NCBI GenBank assembly: GCA_903913865.1
Contig: CAIWMU010000244.1
Span: 1 to 55,802 of the forward strand
Source of the DNA: an uncultured Verrucomicrobia subdivision 3 bacterium
GTDB lineage: Bacteria; Verrucomicrobiota; Verrucomicrobiia; Limisphaerales; UBA8199
Length of the DNA stretch: 55,802 nucleotides
Direction: 5' to 3'
Every line of letters begins with the position of its first letter. Position 1 is the stretch's first letter. Positions 27,415 through 36,348 of this stretch are shown piece after piece. A program made the translations under genes and the position numbers. The notes beneath the pieces were generated by a model. The model made no database searches, had not been told where the DNA came from, and saw only the letters and a program-made list of their open reading frames with translations.

Positions 27415-28473
27415 TCAATCTTTTCCTGCGGTAAAATAGTTCAAGAGTTCAAGCGCCTGGGATTCGAGTCGCGCCTCGTGCAAGTCGAGCAGGCATTCCA
27501 CAGGATCGGCCCAGGGGATGCCGTCGTCGCCCGGCTGGAAGAGCGATTTGGCCCGGCGAATGGTGTGAACTACCAGAACAGGCGAAATGTCGCGCTGGGT
27601 GGTTTGTTCCAAAGCAGGGTCAAGGAGGCGTACAAATGACAGGTCTGGCGCTTTGAGACCGGTGTGAATGGAGAGATCGAGGCGTGGGAGCCCGACCAGA
27701 TCCAGCGATGGAAGGTAATGTTTGGCACCGGGCACCCCTCCCACCGCAATGTCTTCGCGCTGCAGCTGGTGCAACCGGCGCAGCAGGGATCCTGGGGAGC
27801 GTGGCTGGCCGGAGAAGTCGGCAAAGCGAATCGTGGACCGGACATCATTCGCCGCAGCCAAAAGTCTGGCCCACTCATCAAGGGGGAAAGAACCAACTTC
27901 AACGCTACGATCCGAGTGCCGGATCAGGGAGTGGCTGAAACGTGCAAGGGATCGGGAAACCGTGGGATGACTTCTGCCGGAAATCTTCATCAGGCTGCTG
28001 ATGGAAAGAGGGCCATGACCCAGCAACCATTCATGCAGCAGGATGCAAAGAACTTCGTGGTGCGCTTCGGAACCTCTGACAGTCCCGGCGGGGCGGCTTG
28101 AAAGTGCATGCTCGAGCATTTGATCGAGCACTTGAATGTCATCCGGAGCGGGAGGCAGAGGAATTCCAGACCATTTGCCGGACTGGTGAACCGCGATGGA
28201 CATCCGGGCAACCAGCTCCTGACGCAGGACACCTGCTGCTCCCTTCCATTCCTCCTGCAGGCGCGTGCCTGTGATGTCGGGTTGTTCCAGCACGAGGATC
28301 ACGCGCCGGATGCTGTCGGCACTAACAACTCTGGCCATCTCCAGGAGGGCAGCCCGCAACCGGCGAGCGTCCCTTGGTTTGACCAGCACCTCGACAACCA
28401 GGTCTCCCGCAACGGCGTCAGCCCGAAAGCCGGGGAATTTTTCGACGGCCTGTTCAAATAGGATCGATTTCAT
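27415..28473 (-). CDS. AbiEi-like winged-helix regulator, partner of the nucleotidyltransferase
   Basis: A 352-residue protein from ATG 28473. Its first 110 residues form a mixed domain (RADAVAGDLVVEVLVKPRD). The middle holds a helix-turn-helix, SISSLMKISGRSHPTVSRSL. The C-terminal part ends WADPVECLLDLHEARLESQ, much like the tail of AbiEi-type antitoxins (ADPVQxYLDL). The early-domain length is greater than in classic AbiEi. Two direct repeats of TAAATGAAAGTCG lie 21-52 bases upstream and could be its own operators. An upstream in-frame start at 28509 would overlap those repeats. Confidence 0.65.
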   Translation of the reverse strand: MKSILFEQAVEKFPGFRADAVAGDLVVEVLVKPRDARRLRAALLEMARVVSADSIRRVILVLEQPDITGTRLQEEWKGAAGVLRQELVARMSIAVHQSGKWSGIPLPPAPDDIQVLDQMLEHALSSRPAGTVRGSEAHHEVLCILLHEWLLGHGPLSISSLMKISGRSHPTVSRSLARFSHSLIRHSDRSVEVGSFPLDEWARLLAAANDVRSTIRFADFSGQPRSPGSLLRRLHQLQREDIAVGGVPGAKHYLPSLDLVGLPRLDLSIHTGLKAPDLSFVRLLDPALEQTTQRDISPVLVVHTIRRAKSLFQPGDDGIPWADPVECLLDLHEARLESQALELLNYFTAGKD

Positions 28474-28493
28474 TGTTCTTAAGGTGCGACCTT

Positions 28494-28525
28494 TAAATGA
28501 AAGTCGCAAGTGTAAATGAAAGTCG
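28494..28525. promoter_or_regulatory. Two 13-bp direct repeats upstream of the AbiEi-like gene
   Basis: TAAATGAAAGTCG occurs at 28494-28506 and again at 28513-28525, 19 bases apart, just under two helical turns. A partial third match (GTGCGACCTT) is next to it. The position directly before the start of a predicted DNA-binding regulator fits autoregulation. The sites are seen directly; binding is inferred. Confidence 0.5.
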
Positions 28526-28587
28526 AGAGTTTACTGCCTGATAGGGGGACGGGATTCCTGTTGGAGTTAGCGATGCCTCGTGGGCAA

Positions 28588-28716
28588 AAGCCATCTTTGG
28601 TGTCAATGTGAAGCGGCACCGTTTGGTTCGCCACCTGTTGGGGCCCGGAACTTTTTTTTCAAAAGACTACAAGACCACTGCACGGTGCCTTACTCTTTCA
28701 ATCTGGATCGTTCCGG
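28588..28716 (-). mobile_element. IS1380-like element remnant, copy 3 (5' end only)
   Basis: About 129 bases match the left end of copies 1 and 2 on the minus strand. They comprise the terminus CCGGAACGATCCAGATTG reading down from 28716, the AAGAGTAAGGCACCGT block, and the first transposase codons through the segment for QIDTKDG-like residues. There is one small indel near the start codon. The rest of the element is gone. The base quartet TAAG flanks the terminus. Confidence 0.75.
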
Positions 28717-29130
28717 CTTAGGTCCGTGGGGGCTGCGCTTTGCCCAAATCGGTCCAACTTCCTGAAACCAGCATCCCAACCCCACCTTCTCCCGCATCCT
28801 GCACCCGCAATCGTCCTCCAAGGCTTTGCAATGACCATCCAAAATGAAAACAGCTGTCCTTTTGGAGATGGGATTTGACCGCGGCTAGCAGGTGACTATA
28901 TTGCGAAAAAGTCCAAGCGAACAACGGCGTGATCCGCGGAGGAGCAACCCACGGAGGGAACGCAGGAACGTAGAGCGACGAGTTAAGGAATAATGGACGA
29001 CGTTAGACCTGTAAACAGCACAGAACGGGCCATATGAAGCAGGATCTACCCCTGGCGGAGGAGATTCGCTTTCAGAGCATCATCCAGCGGGATCTCGGCC
29101 TTGAGCCGGTGGCCTGAGAAATGAATTGAT
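28717..29130. other. Stretch upstream of the GmrSD-like gene, only a tiny ORF
   Basis: About 410 bases. One 27-codon frame at 29035-29118 (MKQDLPLAEEIRFQS...) ends 12 bases before the next gene. It could be a short leader peptide or the debris of a lost gene, and I do not recognise it. I see no other gene. The promoter of the following gene should be here. Confidence 0.35.
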
Positions 29131-32019
29131 ATGCCGATAAAAGACAACAAAGCAGACAAGACCTTGGAGGCAATCCTCAGAGACCATGCACTCGTAATCC
29201 CGGACTACCAAAGGGGTTACTCATGGGGAGAAGAACAATGGAAAGATTTTCTGGATGACCTGAGCCGAATACCGGCTGGAGAGCCCCAGTACATGGGAGT
29301 GTTAACGATGCAGCGGGGTGCCGATACCAACGAGTTCACAGTGGTTGACGGCCAGCAACGTCTCACGACGATTCTGATTCTCTGCGCGGCACTACGCCAG
29401 AGATTGACGCAAGAACAAGGGTGGCAGAATGGCAACGGCGACCTGCTGGACCCACTGGATAACCTGCTTTGGTCTAACGCGCCTGATCGAACGCCGCGAT
29501 TGCGTTACGCCGCGCTGCAGGAGGAATACAAGACCCTAGTTCTAATTTTCCGATGGGAAGAAATCGAATATTCAGGAAATCAAAGTGTTTACTCGGCTAA
29601 CCTGCGTGCGGCGGCGAAACATTTTCTCAGCCACCTTCAAGGCAAGGGAATCCAAGAAGTGGTGACCCTCGGGAGGCAACTTCTGGGATTCCTGTGTTTC
29701 GAGCCCATTTTCATCGACGAATGGCAGGCCTTTATCGTCTTCGAGTGCCTGAATAATCGGGGCAAGAAGCTCTCGATGATGGAGTTGCTCAAAAACCGGT
29801 TGCTGTACTTGTCCACACTGCTACCCGCCCCGAACGGCCAAGTGGACCCGCTGGCCACACGGCGACAAATTCGTGATAAGGTGAACGAAGTGTGGGGGCA
29901 TGTCTACAAACAGCTTGGAATGATTCAAATAGGGGAGGAGGAGCCGGATACTTCCTTCCTTCGTGACCACTGGATCATGCGATGGGCACGCAAGCGTTCG
30001 AAGGGCGATGCCTTCAAAGAGCATTTGCTGGGAGAGGTGTTCCATGCGCGACGGGTAACCGCCAAGCGGACAGACTGGCGCTATCGTCAGGCCGACATAC
30101 GGGACCCGCGGAGGTTGATTAGTGACCTTCGGAGTCCGAAAGGCGAGGATGACAGGAAAAACAACTTGAGAGCAATTTGGGACACTTGTAGGAAAAGCCA
30201 AGAGTTGGTGGGAGAAGGCCTGAGTAATACAGATGAAGAAGCTTTGCGAGATGCCATTCTGGCGGACCTGAATTCTTGGCTCGCGACAGGTGGCGCCGTC
30301 CAGAAGGAGCGTCGTGAGGAGATGGACAAATTGTTAGAGCAGTACTTGACAAAGGCGGAGAGTGGGCCTCTTGATGCCGATGAAGTGGGGCGTTACTGCG
30401 ACAATTTGAAGGAATCGGTGGATTGCTGGGTGTGCCAGTTTCGACCGGACTTGCTACCAAGTCTGCTTCCTGAGGTTCTGGATCTGAATGAAACAAAGAC
30501 GTGGATTCGACGACTGAGCGATCTTGAGTGCGGGTATGCTCGTCCGCTGTTGATGGCGGTCCTGCTCCGACTGCGGCAACAGTCGAATGAAGCCACCGTG
30601 CTCCTAACGAACCGAATCTTGGCGCGATTAGAGAGGTTGGCATTCTTGGATGAACTAATCGGCAGGCCGAACACAAGAGACAAAGTGCAGGCGCTCGCAC
30701 GGGAGTTCTGGAAAAAGACCCATGGCAACGGCGCCACCGAGACGCCGTGGGTCGAGACGGCGGAGGAACTTGACAAAATAGCAAACCATTCCAAGGACAT
30801 TTACGATGATCTGGTGAAGCGGGTTAAAGAGCGGTATCAGGCAGCCAAGCGCGATGGATTCTACGGATTGGGAACTGCATTGAGCTATCTGCTGAGGGAA
30901 TATGAGTACGAGTTGCGGCTGGCGGCAATGAACGACAATCAAGGGCTTTTCAATGCTTACTTGGAGCCGGGAAGACCTGGCCAGTTGTCGGTGGAGCACG
31001 TGTTCCCACAGAACACAGATGACGGTGATTGGCAGGAATTCCCTGCTGCGGGTGGAGCAGATGACGGTGGTAAACGGCAGATTCTGCTCCATTCGCTCGG
31101 AAACCTCGTGTATGTGACCAGCCGTTTCAACAGGCAGGTTTCCAATCACGCTTATGCGTATAAGAGAGCAGCATATAGGATGCCTGCTCCTCCCAACGCC
31201 GGCGGCCCGATAGACCAGGCTGCCGCAGATGGGCTTCCGCAGCCCTCCGGGACGATGGGAACTGCCAAAATTGCAGAGAACGACAATTGGACCCCGGTTC
31301 AGATCAGAGACCGTGGGTTAGAGCTCTTGACTTTTATCGAGAAGCGTTGGAGTGTATGTTTGGGTAATGTCGCCGAAAAAGTCGCGCTATTACGACTTAG
31401 CTTTGTTGATCCGCAAACTCAGCCTACCCCAGTTGCCTTACCGCTACAGATGCAAGATCGGCCATTGGCTACCATTACGACTCTGCGAGGACGGAATAAC
31501 ATGCTGCGCAATCTGGAGCAGTTCGCACCGCCGGCGACATTGGCGCAGTTGGTTGCGACATGGCAGGTGGCCCCATTCGCCTTTTATGATGACAGAGGAA
31601 TTGACACGATACTGCAGTATGAGGATCTTGTTGTTGCCGTGAGAAATGGCGATGAGGAAAAGCTCAATAAGATGTTGCCGAATACTTGGGCCGGGGTATT
31701 AAACGGCTTTTTTTCAGGGTTGGCGATTCAAGACATTGAGATCCTGAGGTTGTTTTTTTTAGAGAATCGTGCAGGGCCATATGTTGCAAGACAAGTGTTC
31801 CCCAATGCTGGGGACCTTGATATAGCGAAAAACCGAGTGAATAACGCAAGGGTCGCCGCTAGACAGAATGTGGGGAGCGCAAACAAGCTATTTGAGCAGA
31901 CGGCGCGCGAGGCGGTTGCGCAACTTTGGGCAAATCCACCCGATTTGGGTGGGCATTTTAACGCCATCAATGAGAATTGGCGCGAATTGGTGCGGGGCAT
32001 CCTCCTTGCCGACCTTTAG
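29131..32019 (+). CDS. GmrSD-like DUF262/DUF1524 restriction-type protein
   Basis: A 962-residue protein with two recognised ends. The N-terminal DUF262 domain has IPDYQRGYSWGEEQW at 23-37 and the nucleotide-binding motif DGQQRLTT at 73-80. The DUF1524 HNH-type nuclease lies around 620-680: VEHVFPQ, with H623 and P626, then LGNLVYVTSRFNRQ and the YKRAAY tail. About 260 residues follow with no domain I recognise. Family knowledge: GmrSD-type enzymes are NTP-dependent type IV restriction systems that attack modified phage DNA. Base use is more AT-rich than the neighbours, suggesting transfer. Both catalytic ends look intact. Confidence 0.85.
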   Translation: MPIKDNKADKTLEAILRDHALVIPDYQRGYSWGEEQWKDFLDDLSRIPAGEPQYMGVLTMQRGADTNEFTVVDGQQRLTTILILCAALRQRLTQEQGWQNGNGDLLDPLDNLLWSNAPDRTPRLRYAALQEEYKTLVLIFRWEEIEYSGNQSVYSANLRAAAKHFLSHLQGKGIQEVVTLGRQLLGFLCFEPIFIDEWQAFIVFECLNNRGKKLSMMELLKNRLLYLSTLLPAPNGQVDPLATRRQIRDKVNEVWGHVYKQLGMIQIGEEEPDTSFLRDHWIMRWARKRSKGDAFKEHLLGEVFHARRVTAKRTDWRYRQADIRDPRRLISDLRSPKGEDDRKNNLRAIWDTCRKSQELVGEGLSNTDEEALRDAILADLNSWLATGGAVQKERREEMDKLLEQYLTKAESGPLDADEVGRYCDNLKESVDCWVCQFRPDLLPSLLPEVLDLNETKTWIRRLSDLECGYARPLLMAVLLRLRQQSNEATVLLTNRILARLERLAFLDELIGRPNTRDKVQALAREFWKKTHGNGATETPWVETAEELDKIANHSKDIYDDLVKRVKERYQAAKRDGFYGLGTALSYLLREYEYELRLAAMNDNQGLFNAYLEPGRPGQLSVEHVFPQNTDDGDWQEFPAAGGADDGGKRQILLHSLGNLVYVTSRFNRQVSNHAYAYKRAAYRMPAPPNAGGPIDQAAADGLPQPSGTMGTAKIAENDNWTPVQIRDRGLELLTFIEKRWSVCLGNVAEKVALLRLSFVDPQTQPTPVALPLQMQDRPLATITTLRGRNNMLRNLEQFAPPATLAQLVATWQVAPFAFYDDRGIDTILQYEDLVVAVRNGDEEKLNKMLPNTWAGVLNGFFSGLAIQDIEILRLFFLENRAGPYVARQVFPNAGDLDIAKNRVNNARVAARQNVGSANKLFEQTAREAVAQLWANPPDLGGHFNAINENWRELVRGILLADL

Positions 32020-32180
32020 GCACCGGGATTTTAGTTGGTGAGCTCTACCAATTACATGCGTTCGCTTACGAAGGCCTATAAACAAAATCAGGCGGGTGGG
32101 CGGTAGAGACCGATACTCGCGGCTGCTGTGCTCAAGCAACTATTGCAGGATACGTTCGAGAGATGCGAAGCAGCAATCTT

Positions 32181-32597
32181 ATGAAAATCGAGTCAATTGA
32201 TTATTGGTTCTCCGACGAGGAAGAGGAAAACGGCGAAGCAACCTGTCCCGTCTGTGGTGAACCATGGGTTCTGGTGAAGAACGGGGACGGCGCGGTCGTG
32301 TCGCGGACCGCCTGCCCCCACTTGCGGTTCGCCATTGAACCGGAATCTGACAGCATAGAGTGCTTTAACGGTTTTGATCTCGAGGACTTCATCCCGGCGA
32401 TAGAAGCACTTGCCCGGGAGTGCGGGGAAGAAATTACTGGGGAAACTGTAGAGCGGTTTATCATCGAAAATCGATCGTCCGAGGAGTTTTGGACGAGCCT
32501 CGAGCATCCCCAAGTGGACACACTCCTGGAACTGACCCAAGGGATGCCCTGTGGCCCATCCTATGCCTTGCACTTCGGCGCCAAGTTGGAATCCTGA
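32181..32597 (+). CDS. Small protein with a zinc-ribbon-like cysteine pair, unknown function
   Basis: A 138-residue acidic protein from ATG 32181. It has CPVCGEPW near residue 24, followed about 20 residues on by CPHL, a possible half zinc ribbon. The rest is acidic and helical (DFIPAIEALARECGEE). I recognise no family. It follows the GmrSD-like gene in the same direction after 160 bases and may travel with it. ATG 32163 is six codons upstream in frame. Codon use looks coding, but the evidence for a real product is moderate. Confidence 0.5.
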   Translation: MKIESIDYWFSDEEEENGEATCPVCGEPWVLVKNGDGAVVSRTACPHLRFAIEPESDSIECFNGFDLEDFIPAIEALARECGEEITGETVERFIIENRSSEEFWTSLEHPQVDTLLELTQGMPCGPSYALHFGAKLES

Positions 32598-32742
32598 CCA
32601 CGGGTCCAAAGGCTGTAGGGCAAATTGCTCTGGCTCTTTATGTTCTGCTTAAGGTGATTTGGGCTTTCGCAGCAGGTTCCAGACCTCCGCTGCATCGTTA
32701 TGGGTGATTCTGTACCCGGACTTCATGCGCAACCGTGCTAAG

Positions 32743-33738
32743 CCGGGACGATTCAGGTGGGGGCTAGGTTTTCATGGTTTTCGCAGTGTTCATGCCAGAA
32801 GTGATCCAACAGCATTGCAGATGGGAAAAGCCCCGAGTTTTCTATGGATTTCGCGAAACCAGTTCCGGTATTCCTCCCCCTTGACCGCCAATTTCAAGGG
32901 CGCTTTGCCCTGTGCCCGGCTCCACCCCCCCGCCCACGAGAACAATCTCCAGCGCAGGGTGTTCAACTGGCACATCTGCACCAACCCCACCCGGATGTGT
33001 CTAGGCAGGCTGCTCACCGTCTGGCCCAGAAACCCAGTCGCCCTTTTCACGCAATGGCTGTCCCCACGGCGCAGCGCATACCCGGCAATCGTGGTGACCC
33101 CGGCCAACCCTGCGACAATGGCACGATGACACGGTTTGTTTCCTTGCCGGGTGTGGCCCACCCGCACCCCCTCCTGATGCCCGTCCTCGTGCAGCAGGGA
33201 CCATGAGTCCATGTCCAGGGTGTAGCCGTCCCGGTGGGACGGCAGTTCGTGGATTGCCTTGCGGTGCAGCTGATTGAGGAGGTTGCAGTCGTTCTGCTTG
33301 AACCGGGCGAAGAAGCGGCTGAAGGTGGCCTGGCTTGCAACCGCCTCTACCCCCAGCACCTCCGCTATGGCAGGGCCGCTCTGCAACCACGCCACCCGGG
33401 ACAGTTTGTCCGCTCCGCAGATGATGCCCCCCGATGCAGCCCAGCGCCAAATCTGTCGGGTCGTGGGAGTTGGGGCTGGTGGGGGCATGGGGAAGAACAT
33501 CCCGCAGTTGCTCCCGGATCCCCTTCTGCCGGAGATGGTGCGACCAGATCACCATCCCGCCATGGGCCGTAAGTCTCTGGTCGGTGAAGGAAATCCGGAT
33601 GGACGAAGTGCCATCTTTGGTGTCAATTTGAAGCGGCACCGTTTGGTTTGCCTCCTGTTGAGGCCCGGAACTTGGTTTTTTCATAACACTACAAGTCCAT
33701 CAGACGGTGCCTTACTCTTCCAATCTGAATCGTTCCGG
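32743..33738 (-). mobile_element. IS1380-like element, copy 2, both ends but internally deleted
   Basis: The outer ends are inverted: CCGGGACGATTCAGG at 32743 on the plus strand and CCGGAACGATTCAG at 33738 on the minus strand. TAAG precedes the first end and occurs one base beyond the second, which may be a 4-base target duplication with slack. The element is 996 bases, too short for a full IS1380 transposase. It is therefore a deletion derivative that still carries both termini and might be moved in trans. Confidence 0.75.
32790..33684 (-). pseudogene. IS1380-like transposase, frameshifted and internally deleted
   Basis: The frame starts at 33684 (same N-terminus as copy 1) and breaks in a run of six C (33427-33432; G on the coding strand), where copy 1 has five. 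It then continues in the other frame to 32790. After HIRVGLV, where copy 1 continues RGDSGF, this copy jumps to QLNTLRWRLFSWAGG and the C-terminal tail. The second catalytic Asp region is thus deleted. It keeps the uninterrupted LPSHRDGYTLDMDSW site that copy 1 has lost to the repeat. No active product is expected. Confidence 0.8.
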
Positions 33739-33924
33739 ATAAGCGAAAAGAAAGTGTAGATAGGTTTTATCCGAAGGGAGGTAAGGGTGATCCTACTTTT
33801 ATACAACGTCGCGACTTTGTGAAGGACAGTGCACCAGAAGCACTCAGAAGTCTGCTGGTTAATGTCATTACGTTATAAAATGCCTATCGCAATTTAGTTC
33901 AGGGATAGGGGCTGTTGCTGTTCG

Positions 33925-35634
33925 TTACCCTTTGGCGGGGATGGTTGAAACGACCCCCAGAAGTTGGCGTGCCCGGCTTGAGCCCATGAAGTATCCAATC
34001 TGGTCAAACTCGTTTAGGTCGGCCTTTGGGCCATAATCCACGAGCAACACAGCGAGGGCGTCCAGACCCTTTGCGCGGTGCACGGAGAGCATGCCGATTT
34101 CGCCGGTGCGGCGTTCAAGCTGATTGACTAGCGGACATCCGGCCAACTCGTTGCAGCCTCGAAGGGTGGAGTCTGTTTTTTTGCTGCGCGCAGAGAGAAC
34201 CAGGACCTGATCCGGTTTGCACCAGCCCTGATCTATCCAGCTGCGAATAATCCGGTTTGCCAGGGCGGCTGCCTCACCATCTCCCGCAGTTTGCTCCACC
34301 ACGAGCGGCCCATCGGGGAGTGGGCCTTGCTGGACCAGACCTTCTTGAACGTCCTTGAGCGCGGGCATGACCAGCGATTTGAGATGCTTGAAGATCGGCA
34401 GGCTGTAGCGAACGGTGCGTTTCAAGCCCACCTGGACCGGATGGAAATTCTCTGTGTTCAGGAGCGCATCCAGGCTGAACCCCCCGCCGCCTCGGAATTG
34501 TGGCCGCTGGGCCGGATCCAGGAAGACCGCCACCGGGGAACGGCTGCCCTCCTTCAGCAGGGACCAGTAGACCCCCCACCAGCCTGGCCCGGACCAGTCC
34601 GACGGGAATCCGGGAATCGCCGTATCGTGGTCCTGACCTTCGTCGACGATCATGCAGTCGAACTCGGGTGGGCAACTTTTGTCGCGCACGATTTGAACCA
34701 GGTAGTGCGGGAGTGTCTGCTCGTAGAAATGGGTTCGGTCTGCACTCCCGGCGGGGACGTCATACTCCAAGCCGACACGGGTGATCAGTTCGGAGGCAAG
34801 CTCCTCCCATGCCCTCACCACAACGTCTCCAGCCCGCAAGCGTTTCCTGGCCCTGGCTCGGGCAACCAGTTCCCGGATGAAGGCCGTTAGCGCCAGATTG
34901 TAGCAGAGAAAAAGAACCCTGGCACCGTCATTGGCCCAACGGGTCGCCTGTTCCAAAGCCATGAATGTCTTGCCGCTGCCTGCACCCCCGCGCACCAAAA
35001 ACTGGTGGTTATCCTCCAGATTGTCGAGGAGATCGAATCCGACCTCGGTTTGGCGGATCAGAGCCCGGTCAGTTTCGTCCACAAAATGTCGCACCGCTTT
35101 CGGGGTGGCATCCCTGCCAAAGGAATCGAAAAAGATTTCGCGCGAGCGGCCGTCGGCCTTGGGCATTCGCTTGTCCCAGATTTGCGTGAAGTCCTGAAGA
35201 TCGCGCCGGTCATAAATGAGTTCGCGGTCAATGCCATGGTGGTCTGCAGCTCCTGGGGCAACCGAGGTGCCGGGGAGTGCCAAAGCTCTGGCCACGAAGA
35301 GCCGTGGGCGGCCTCCCTGTGTCTGATTCACCTCTTGCATGACCCCGCACCACTCTGCGTCCAACTGCATCTGCGGGTGGTCCCCATCGGCGGTGCTCCA
35401 TTTCCCAGTGTAGGGATTGTGGCATAGGTTGCCGACCTTCGCCTCCAGCACCAGCAGGTTTCCTTTTGGTCCTAGAACGAGAAAGTCCCCCTCCCTCAAT
35501 GTGCCATGGTTGTCGTGGTAATGGAATCCCCAGCGGATGATCCAATCGTCGCTCAGGTCGCCCAGAAACTCGGCTGTCTGTAACTCGCCAAGACTGCACT
35601 TCTCGGGAGGACGATTCAAGATCCACAAGGCCAT
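33925..35634 (-). CDS. NERD-domain SF1 helicase (UvrD-like)
   Basis: A 569-residue protein. The N-terminal NERD (nuclease-related) domain has E48-D50 in REGDFLVLGP and E64/K66 in LVLEAKVG, a D...ExK nuclease pattern. The SF1 helicase core follows: Walker A GGAGSGKT at 216-223, DEGQD at 331-335, a QvADv-like arginine block in VGLKRTVRYSLP, and VHRAKGLDALAVLLVD near the end. Nuclease plus helicase in one chain is common among solitary defence proteins. Its position at the edge of the defence region supports that, but a DNA-repair role is equally possible from sequence. Confidence 0.85.
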   Translation of the reverse strand: MALWILNRPPEKCSLGELQTAEFLGDLSDDWIIRWGFHYHDNHGTLREGDFLVLGPKGNLLVLEAKVGNLCHNPYTGKWSTADGDHPQMQLDAEWCGVMQEVNQTQGGRPRLFVARALALPGTSVAPGAADHHGIDRELIYDRRDLQDFTQIWDKRMPKADGRSREIFFDSFGRDATPKAVRHFVDETDRALIRQTEVGFDLLDNLEDNHQFLVRGGAGSGKTFMALEQATRWANDGARVLFLCYNLALTAFIRELVARARARKRLRAGDVVVRAWEELASELITRVGLEYDVPAGSADRTHFYEQTLPHYLVQIVRDKSCPPEFDCMIVDEGQDHDTAIPGFPSDWSGPGWWGVYWSLLKEGSRSPVAVFLDPAQRPQFRGGGGFSLDALLNTENFHPVQVGLKRTVRYSLPIFKHLKSLVMPALKDVQEGLVQQGPLPDGPLVVEQTAGDGEAAALANRIIRSWIDQGWCKPDQVLVLSARSKKTDSTLRGCNELAGCPLVNQLERRTGEIGMLSVHRAKGLDALAVLLVDYGPKADLNEFDQIGYFMGSSRARQLLGVVSTIPAKG

Positions 35635-36045
35635 AGAGGAACTTTATCGTGCAAACACTTGCGGCGCAATGCGCGACTTTTCCGGATCTTCCTTTGCTTT
35701 GCAACGTTGGGCTTGATCTCGAACGTCATAATACGTGCAAAGGGCCAAATTGCGGATTCCGATGAAATCGGACAGCTGTTCCGGGATATTCGGACAGTTT
35801 CGGGGGTTCTGGAGGTGGATTTTTGCGGTGTAACCCGTGAACCAGATCGGGTTCGGAGATGGTATTTTGCCCATGATACCCTCCAAGAACGGGAAGATTT
35901 TTGTCTACGAACCCCGGCTCCGGTCATGAAATTGACATGCAGACCCCTGTTTTGGGAAAAGGCCAAACTTGACATTGGAGAGGGCGTGTGAGCTAAGTTG
36001 TTGATAATCAACGACTTACAGAAGAAAAAAGAGGTGTACAGGAAG
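35635..36045. other. Stretch between the NERD-helicase gene and tRNA-Gly, no supported gene
   Basis: About 410 bases. A 110-codon plus-strand frame (35659-35991) and a minus-strand frame across the same bases both lack family features and have odd composition. I list neither. The promoter of the NERD-helicase gene should lie at the left end. Confidence 0.45.
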
Positions 36046-36122
36046 TGGAGCGAGCGAAGGGATTCGAACCCTCGACACTCACGTTGGCAACGTGATGCTC
36101 TACCAGGCTGAGCTACGCTCGC
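36046..36122 (-). tRNA. tRNA-Gly (anticodon GCC)
   Basis: On the minus strand a complete cloverleaf can be folded. Acceptor GCGAGCG (36122-36116) pairs with CGCTCGC (36056-36050). The D arm begins TAGCTCAG, the anticodon stem TCACG/CGTGA encloses TTGCCAA with GCC in the centre, and the T arm contains GGTTCGAATCC. The discriminator is T at 36049, usual for glycine, and CCA is encoded at 36048-36046. It marks the right edge of the accessory region. Confidence 0.95.
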
Positions 36123-36348
36123 ATCCAGAACTGACGGGTGTAAAACTAGCGGATTGTGGGGGGTAAACGCAAGTATGATTTTTTTGGAATTTACAGTTTC
36201 CTATCGCAGGAGCCTGTTCCCGGGATGCCGGATCAGTCTGACATGCGCGCAAAGCGGGGTGGGCGGGCCGGATTGAATGGATAACTGCCATGGGAAAAAC
36301 GGGCTGTTCAACACGGGAGGCGAAAGTTATGATGCCGGGCACAAAGCT

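Noticed and set aside
33427-33432. Programmed frameshift in the IS1380-like transposase at the six-base homopolymer.
   Set aside because: Copy 1 is continuous at this point with five bases, and copy 2 is also deleted internally, so simple decay explains it better.
35659-35991. A 110-codon plus-strand frame with a hydrophobic start, between the NERD-helicase gene and tRNA-Gly.
   Set aside because: The hydrophobic start is weak, the rest shows no family features, and there is no ribosome site. A competing frame covers the opposite strand.
13791-36122. Reading the whole region as an integrative element at tRNA-Gly.
   Set aside because: No integrase, relaxase or attachment repeat was found, so I keep only the weaker statement that the region is accessory and tRNA-bounded.
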